Origin: a virus
Strand: one strand, 5' to 3'
Virus record (IMG/VR): IMGVR_UViG_3300030450_003083
Span: 1-36,151 of that record
DNA: 36,151 nt
Shown here: piece after piece, positions 31,583 to 36,151 of the stretch
Position numbering within the stretch: position 1 is the first letter of the stretch
How the letters are laid out: each line of letters opens with the position of its first letter
Notes under the pieces: generated by a model
What the model was told of the DNA's origin: nothing
Database searches by the model: none
What the model saw: the letters and a program-made list of their open reading frames with translations, nothing else
Position numbers and translations under genes: made by a program

Positions 31583-32643
31583 TAAAATCTCCAGTTAAAT
31601 CCTGTTGATATATTATACTCTTCTCTTCCATAATAACTTTGGTAAATACCCTCAATAAAAACCCCAATATGCTCACTTAGGTTAGTGCCTATTTGCAATC
31701 CAACGTCATATTGAACGTCATCTCCTTCATAAGCTTTATCTGTCAAACCAACAGAGTAAGGAAATGCGTTAACCCATATATGGGAGTAATACTTATCACC
31801 CCCAAGTAAAACATCAAGACCAACTACTATGGAAGCTTCTGCTTGCCATTCTTTTTCTTTATTATCTTCATTGTATTGATGTACTACATGAGGATAATGA
31901 TAATCATAAAATTCTTCATCGCTTCCTGCTATATAATTACCTTCAGGGTCTTCCCAGTAATAATTAGTACCTTCGTAATAATATATCCAATAACCTTCAT
32001 ATGTATATTCATCAACTTCAATCCATACATAATATCCATCTATTTCGCCATTCTCATTTAAATCATGGTCAGGAATTTTAAAATCAGTATAACCATAATC
32101 ATATGCTAATTCAAACCAATAACCTTCATAATCCAATATTGCGGGATGTCCATAAACTGGATGTCCTTTTACAGATGCTCCAGTTGTAAATATTACTTTT
32201 CCTAAATTAAGTCTATATCTTGCGTCATAATCAGCAAATTCTAAATCTCTACTTTCTTTCTTTAAATATTTGAATTTTGTAACAAAATGATTATTTGACC
32301 ATTTAATCCAATGTTCTTGGTCTAGGTACTCATAACCCTGGTTTCGTACAGAACTCGCTGAAAAAAGGTACTCTACGCCATTTACAGCACCAATTATAGC
32401 TTTATCACTTAAAGATTTCTCGTTTCCTTTGTAAAATTTATTTCTTGATTGATAGTCATATAATGCAATCTTTCTTATTCCAAAATTATATTTATAGTCA
32501 TCTTCCGCATTAACATTACCGTTTACATAGGGTGTGCTAATATTAGCAGACGCATAAGTAGTTGCATTAGTAAAAAAACCACCAAAGAGTAAACTGCAAG
32601 ACGCAGCCACATAAACAAGATAGTTTTTAAATCGTCCATTCAT
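31582..32643 (-). CDS. Secreted outer-membrane beta-barrel-like protein
   Basis: A 353-residue protein with a clear signal peptide (residues about 1-33: basic MNGRFKNYL, hydrophobic YVAASCSLLFGGFF, cleavage near YASA). The mature part has many alternating Tyr/Trp-rich strands (WEDPEGNYIA, GYWIYYYEGTNYYW) and ends NISTGFNWRF. A terminal Phe after a strand is the recognition signal for the BAM outer-membrane assembly machinery. DHDLNENGEIDG (about residue 190) fits an EF-hand-like calcium loop. GGAGG lies upstream. A phage-encoded outer-membrane protein could block re-infection (Lom-like) or change the surface; being in the late operon, it may be made late. Confidence 0.75.
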   Translation of the reverse strand: MNGRFKNYLVYVAASCSLLFGGFFTNATTYASANISTPYVNGNVNAEDDYKYNFGIRKIALYDYQSRNKFYKGNEKSLSDKAIIGAVNGVEYLFSASSVRNQGYEYLDQEHWIKWSNNHFVTKFKYLKKESRDLEFADYDARYRLNLGKVIFTTGASVKGHPVYGHPAILDYEGYWFELAYDYGYTDFKIPDHDLNENGEIDGYYVWIEVDEYTYEGYWIYYYEGTNYYWEDPEGNYIAGSDEEFYDYHYPHVVHQYNEDNKEKEWQAEASIVVGLDVLLGGDKYYSHIWVNAFPYSVGLTDKAYEGDDVQYDVGLQIGTNLSEHIGVFIEGIYQSYYGREEYNISTGFNWRF

Positions 32644-33299
32644 TAGAACCTTCCTCCCCCTTTTTTCTCTACTTTAGAGAGTCTCTCTTCAAATCCATCT
32701 AGTTGTGTTTTTAATCCATCTAATTTTGTCTCAATACCTGATAAATCAACATCTGGAATATCAATCTTTTTATTCTTCAATTTGTTTAATTCACCTTTAA
32801 TATAATCTAAATCTGTTGCTAGAGGAGTTAATTGAGATGATAATGTTTTAATCTCAGTAAATGTTTCTTTAAACTCATTTAATTGATAGGTAATAAGTTT
32901 TAAATCTCCATTAGACTCAATATTATCTACCTTATCTTTTAGATGTGTAAATTCTAATCTACTTGGGCTATTTGCTGATTTAAGCTCATCTATAGAACCC
33001 ATAATACTGAAATATGTTGCACATGCAGAAACCAATATAGCCCCCATTGTTGCTATAAATTTTAAATCAAATGTAAACTTACTACCTTCGCCTATCTCAG
33101 TTGCCATCGTTTTTACTTCTCCTCCTTGATTTTTTTGAACAGCTTTTATTGCTTGATTAAGTTCTGTTCTATTTATAAACCCTAAATCTAAACAACATTT
33201 ACCAAATTTATTGCCAGATACCTCATGCTCAAGTTCAGCTTTCTCACGCTGCTTTTGAGTGATTTTATTAGACTTTAATAAATAATCACCAATATTCAT
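32643..33299 (-). CDS. MshEN-like domain, membrane helix and coiled coil protein
   Basis: A 218-residue protein. Residues 1-52 (MNIGDYLLKSNKITQKQREK then NKFGKCCLDLGFINRTELNQ) match the MshEN/GspE N-terminal pattern: IG-x-x-L, IT-x-x-Q, G-x-x-L-G, G-x-I. Some of these domains bind cyclic di-GMP. Residues about 77-102 (LKFIATMGAILVSACATYFS) are a membrane helix. The remainder is a long coiled coil (IETKLDGLKTQLDGFEERLS), probably trimeric or dimeric. There is no ribosome binding site; it is 1 base from the upstream stop. The domain combination is unusual; its role could be in membrane signalling, lysis or virion attachment. Confidence 0.7.
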   Translation of the reverse strand: MNIGDYLLKSNKITQKQREKAELEHEVSGNKFGKCCLDLGFINRTELNQAIKAVQKNQGGEVKTMATEIGEGSKFTFDLKFIATMGAILVSACATYFSIMGSIDELKSANSPSRLEFTHLKDKVDNIESNGDLKLITYQLNEFKETFTEIKTLSSQLTPLATDLDYIKGELNKLKNKKIDIPDVDLSGIETKLDGLKTQLDGFEERLSKVEKKGGGRF

Positions 33300-33300
33300 T

Positions 33301-33780
33301 TTATGTAGATGCTGCTATTACTTCTAATCGTACTTCATTAGAACTTGGGTCAATTAATATACTTTCCAAGTCATGTAAAGTCGTTTGAACACTTCCATCC
33401 GCATCATAAGCAGCTATAGAATCGTGAGATGTTCCCATAACAAAGCTTTCTCCTGCTGCAAGTAATATTGTTGCTGTTTCATTTACTGCACTAGCTCCAC
33501 TTCCACTTTCAGTTACATCTATTTGCAGATTAAGGTTTACTGAATTACTTCCGTCAAGATTAGTTACTCTTATATATTTAACATTTTGAACATCCATAGA
33601 GGAATCTGTAACATCTACAGTTACTCCAGTTCTTAATATAGTAGTATCTACATCTGCTGGACATGTTATTATTCTTTTATATATATTATTGATTCCTGAT
33701 ATTGAAAATACATTAGTATTGCCAAAATCCTGACCATTCAATGTAATACTTTCTGTATGTGTGACTATTAAGTTTGCCAT
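33301..33780 (-). CDS. Beta-rich structural protein
   Basis: A 159-residue protein with AAGGAG before the ATG. It is Thr/Val/Asp/Ser-rich with alternating strands (KYIRVTNLDGSNSVNLNLQI, ATILLAAGESFVMGTSHDSI). The fold pattern is that of small phage head/tail decoration or head-tail connector proteins with a beta-sandwich. No cysteine, membrane segment or enzyme motif is present. It is part of the late operon between the phosphoesterase and the MshEN-like gene. Confidence 0.65.
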   Translation of the reverse strand: MANLIVTHTESITLNGQDFGNTNVFSISGINNIYKRIITCPADVDTTILRTGVTVDVTDSSMDVQNVKYIRVTNLDGSNSVNLNLQIDVTESGSGASAVNETATILLAAGESFVMGTSHDSIAAYDADGSVQTTLHDLESILIDPSSNEVRLEVIAAST

Positions 33781-33788
33781 CTTTCTCC

Positions 33789-34571
33789 TTATTTACCTTC
33801 TATCAACTTGCCCCATAATGAGGTTTGTCCTTTAATTATTTCTACAACTTCTACTTTATAATTACCGCCTTTAAACCAGTCGATAATTGCAAAAGCATGA
33901 TTCCAGTTAGTTAATCTTCCACTCAACCAATCTTCGTCTGCTTCTATATCTTTTAAACATCCTAAGCTCCAAGCACTTATAGTTCCACCTGCAGTTGTTT
34001 TGGTGAATCTTTGCAAGTCATGTGTATGTCCATACATAATACTTTCACCATACATATCTAAGTGTTTAAAAGCATGATATTTAGGAACATATTTACCATG
34101 CGTAAAGTTAAGCTTACCTTTCTTTAATAATTTCTTTCTATTATAAGGATGGTATTTATAACCTCTCTCTTTTAACCTTAACGCATTATAGGTTGTATAT
34201 TCCTTTAAATATGGGTATCTGACTACAAATTTATCAAGCCATACTTCATGATTGCCTTGAACAAAGTGCCTTTCTTTGCAATTAACCTTATCTAACGATT
34301 TATCTATAATATCCATTCCTGCGTTCACATCAGAAACATCTTTATCTAATAATGGAATCAAATCTTCCATTGGCTTTGCACTTCTTCCTTTCCAATAGTG
34401 AGAACTAAAATGTTCCCATTCCCCAGTATCACCTAAATCAATATAAGTATCAGGTTTTACAAGTTCTATTGCTTGACATACTACGCTTATTGCTTTTTCA
34501 TCGTGTATAGGAAAGTGCTTATCTGGTGTTACTATTGCTCTTTCTATTACACCTTTGCTTTTTTTAGCCAT
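33789..34571 (-). CDS. Calcineurin-like metallophosphoesterase
   Basis: A 260-residue protein with all metal-binding motifs of the family in order: PDKHFP (Asp17, His19), YIDLGDTGEWEH (Asp48), VQGNHEVW (Asn107-His108), NFTHGKY (His159) and YGHTHDLQRF (GHTH 182-185). The enzyme would use two metal ions to hydrolyse phosphoesters; the substrate could be a nucleotide, DNA end or small signalling molecule. It is odd among virion genes. AGGGG lies upstream. Confidence in the family is high; the substrate is unknown. Confidence 0.9.
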   Translation of the reverse strand: MAKKSKGVIERAIVTPDKHFPIHDEKAISVVCQAIELVKPDTYIDLGDTGEWEHFSSHYWKGRSAKPMEDLIPLLDKDVSDVNAGMDIIDKSLDKVNCKERHFVQGNHEVWLDKFVVRYPYLKEYTTYNALRLKERGYKYHPYNRKKLLKKGKLNFTHGKYVPKYHAFKHLDMYGESIMYGHTHDLQRFTKTTAGGTISAWSLGCLKDIEADEDWLSGRLTNWNHAFAIIDWFKGGNYKVEVVEIIKGQTSLWGKLIEGK

Positions 34572-34592
34572 TAATACCCCTATTTCAAAAAA

Positions 34593-34730
34593 CTATTTTT
34601 TCTTATCTTTTTTTTCTTCTTTATTTTCGTCAATCATTGATTGTAATAACTCAATTGCTCCTTGACATTTAACAAAAACCTCTTTAGCTTGCTCCTGCTG
34701 CTTTTTAAGATTCTCTAATTTTTCTTTCAT
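34593..34730 (-). CDS. Small coiled-coil protein
   Basis: A 45-residue protein (MKEKLENLKKQQEQAKEVFV..., Lys-rich end). The ATG at 34730 is 5 bases after AAGGATG; an earlier ATG at 34736 overlaps the ribosome binding site and is less likely. It is a single helix with heptad-like Leu/Ile spacing and one Cys. No family is recognised. It fills the gap between the fibre gene and the phosphoesterase gene. Confidence 0.6.
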   Translation of the reverse strand: MKEKLENLKKQQEQAKEVFVKCQGAIELLQSMIDENKEEKKDKKK

Positions 34731-34754
34731 ATTCATCCTTATTCCCCTATTTTA

Positions 34755-36101
34755 TTAATCTATTGCAAATTCAGCTGTACCAGTTATTTCACCTCCCATT
34801 ACCTGCCAATTAGTTCCATCAAATATAAGCATAACTCCTCTTGATGCTGTATTAGATGTTAATGTGCTTCCAGCTGCAAAATTAGCAGGAGTTACCACTA
34901 AATCAACAGAATTACTTCTTGTTTTATGTATTATAATTTTAATCTGTCCAGGGTTAGCATTTCCATCTGCTAAACTTACATGAGATGAATTAGTTGCAGT
35001 TGTTACAAACGAAACAACTTTTGATAGACTTAATGCTGTAGGACTTCCAGACCCATTACCAGCTGCGACAGTTTCAGCTCCCCATAACATAGCTTGAGTT
35101 GTAATTCCACCAGACACAGTCGCATTTCCTGTCACTGATAAATTATCATTAATGGTTGTTTCAGATGTAGTATGTCCAATTGACACTGTACCTCCTGAAG
35201 TTGCTGTATTAATTGCAACACCATTAGAAGTATTAGTATTATCTATTGTACAAGTTGTGGTAGCATTAATATCAACAATAACAGAAGTTAAATCAATTTC
35301 AGCACCACCTGCTATACTAAGAACACCTGAAGCATCAGCAGAAATATTTTCACCTCCAGCAGCATCATAAAAAGAAAGCTTAGTGCCATTCCCAACAAGT
35401 ATAAGTTCATCAGCACTTTCATCCCATAATAATTTCTTTCCACTTGTTGCACCAAAAAACGTAACATCATAACCAGTATCATCAACTCCTACGGTCAATG
35501 TATTGTTTAATTGAGAAGTATTAGTTACAGTTAAGGTAGAGTCAAGAGTTAAAGCATTTGTAATATTACCACCAGATATAGTTAAATCACCTGCAATTGT
35601 CATATTACCACTTTCAGTTAAAGAAAGTTTAGTTGCACCACCAACTGTCGCTGTTCCAGCATCAAATTTCAATGTATCACTATCATCATCATCAAAACAT
35701 ATAGACCATTCTGGATTTCCTATGCCTATATGATTATATAATACAAGACCTGCATCACCAGTTGCTCCTCTTACATATAGTTTAGAACTACCTGTAGAAG
35801 TAGCAAATGAATAAATTCCAGCTCCTGTGAATAATAATTGTCCATCTGTAGTATTTGCAACAGCCTCTCCATTCCCAAATGTTAAATTGTTTCCACTAAC
35901 TGTTAAATCTCCTGCGATTGTAACATTATCACTTGTATCTAAAATAATAGTTGAACCACCATCAGAAGCTTTTATTATATTAGAACTTAACTGAATAGTA
36001 TCAGCAGTTAATGTTCCCGTTGTTAAAGCATCAGTCGAAGTAGCAGTTGCTCCTGCTTTTGTATTCCCTTGTGTTGACCATGTTGTTGATGTTGATGACA
36101 T
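34755..36101 (-). CDS. Tail fibre-like protein with repeated beta units
   Basis: A 448-residue protein built of repeats of the type VTIAGDLTVSG, MTIAGDLTISGG and similar Asp/Asn-Leu-Thr units (about residues 60-180, and again to about 330). These are typical of trimeric beta-helical fibre shafts. The C-terminal 120 residues (SSHVSLADGNANPGQIKIII, GVMLIFDGTNWQVMGG) form a beta domain found at the ends of many phage fibres. The ATG follows TAGGAG. It shares short motifs (IIKASDG/IIKATDG, DNVTIAGDL) with the 21818-23641 fibre, so the two may have a common origin. Confidence 0.8.
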   Translation of the reverse strand: MSSTSTTWSTQGNTKAGATATSTDALTTGTLTADTIQLSSNIIKASDGGSTIILDTSDNVTIAGDLTVSGNNLTFGNGEAVANTTDGQLLFTGAGIYSFATSTGSSKLYVRGATGDAGLVLYNHIGIGNPEWSICFDDDDSDTLKFDAGTATVGGATKLSLTESGNMTIAGDLTISGGNITNALTLDSTLTVTNTSQLNNTLTVGVDDTGYDVTFFGATSGKKLLWDESADELILVGNGTKLSFYDAAGGENISADASGVLSIAGGAEIDLTSVIVDINATTTCTIDNTNTSNGVAINTATSGGTVSIGHTTSETTINDNLSVTGNATVSGGITTQAMLWGAETVAAGNGSGSPTALSLSKVVSFVTTATNSSHVSLADGNANPGQIKIIIHKTRSNSVDLVVTPANFAAGSTLTSNTASRGVMLIFDGTNWQVMGGEITGTAEFAID

Positions 36102-36109
36102 TTATTCTC

Positions 36110-36151
36110 CTATAATCTAGGCACTGATAAATGCCTAACTCCTGTTTTTCT
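36110..36151 (-). CDS. C-terminal end of an upstream leftward gene, partial
   Basis: Only 13 codons are visible, reading RKTGVRHLSVPRL then TAG at 36110-36112, in the frame that ends just before the TAGGAG ribosome binding site of the fibre gene. The spacing is what an operon would give, but the fragment is too short for identification. It does not join in frame to the gene that runs off position 1. Confidence 0.45.
   Translation of the reverse strand, partial: RKTGVRHLSVPRL

Noticed and set aside
1-36151. Circular genome with direct joining of the two window ends
   Set aside because: Joining 36151 to 1 puts the gene running off position 1 into a different frame from the one ending at 36110, and it would run far into the fibre gene. 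Bases are missing or the ends are not adjacent.

Overview
The window is most of an AT-rich tailed-bacteriophage genome. Genes are tightly packed, often overlap by 1-20 bases, and mostly have strong GGAG-type ribosome binding sites. No tRNA, rRNA, CRISPR array, insertion sequence or housekeeping gene is visible. The phage probably infects a Gram-negative bacterium: it encodes a secreted outer-membrane barrel-like protein and a calcium-binding, MopE-like secreted domain. Base composition and the giant virion proteins suggest a marine or other aquatic phage, but that is an inference. The terminase, portal, major capsid protein, DNA polymerase, primase and endolysin are not recognisable here. Two genes run off the window, one at each end.

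Layout. (1) 1-488: two leftward genes, the second cut by the window edge. (2) 489-873: a 385-base gene-free region with a 13-bp tandem repeat, very AT-rich DNA and an isolated GC-rich block, a candidate origin or control region. (3) 874-1747: a leftward operon of three small genes ending in a clear rho-independent terminator. (4) 1748-1922: a divergent AT-rich control region. (5) 1923-11745: a rightward early/middle operon. It starts with many small proteins of unknown function and carries a textbook type I hammerhead ribozyme at 2730-2786. Next come membrane-anchored small proteins, an HNH endonuclease, a ribbon-helix-helix regulator with its own promoter and operator, and a recombination/replication module: Cas4-like nuclease, Sak3/DUF1071 annealing protein, SSB-like protein, DnaB-type helicase, RuvC-like resolvase, AbrB-like regulator and a PD-(D/E)XK nuclease. 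(6) 11731-36151: a leftward late operon of virion and envelope genes. It includes a 2256-residue polyvalent internal protein, a 2224-residue tail protein, two fibre-like proteins, a calcineurin-like phosphoesterase, an outer-membrane protein, an MshEN-TM-coiled-coil protein and several small structural proteins.

How it works together. The rightward genes probably take over the host and replicate and recombine the phage DNA: end processing by the 4-Cys nuclease, annealing by Sak3, ssDNA cover by the SSB-like protein, unwinding by DnaB and junction resolution by RuvC. The leftward genes build the tail, the adsorption fibres and the injected proteins. The two operons converge and overlap tail to tail at 11731-11745 with no visible terminator between them.

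The most notable signals are the hammerhead ribozyme filling an intergenic gap exactly, the giant protein that joins a degenerate tyrosine-recombinase-like domain to an HExxH metallopeptidase-like domain, a stem-loop whose 3' arm can also cover a ribosome binding site, and the phage-encoded envelope proteins.
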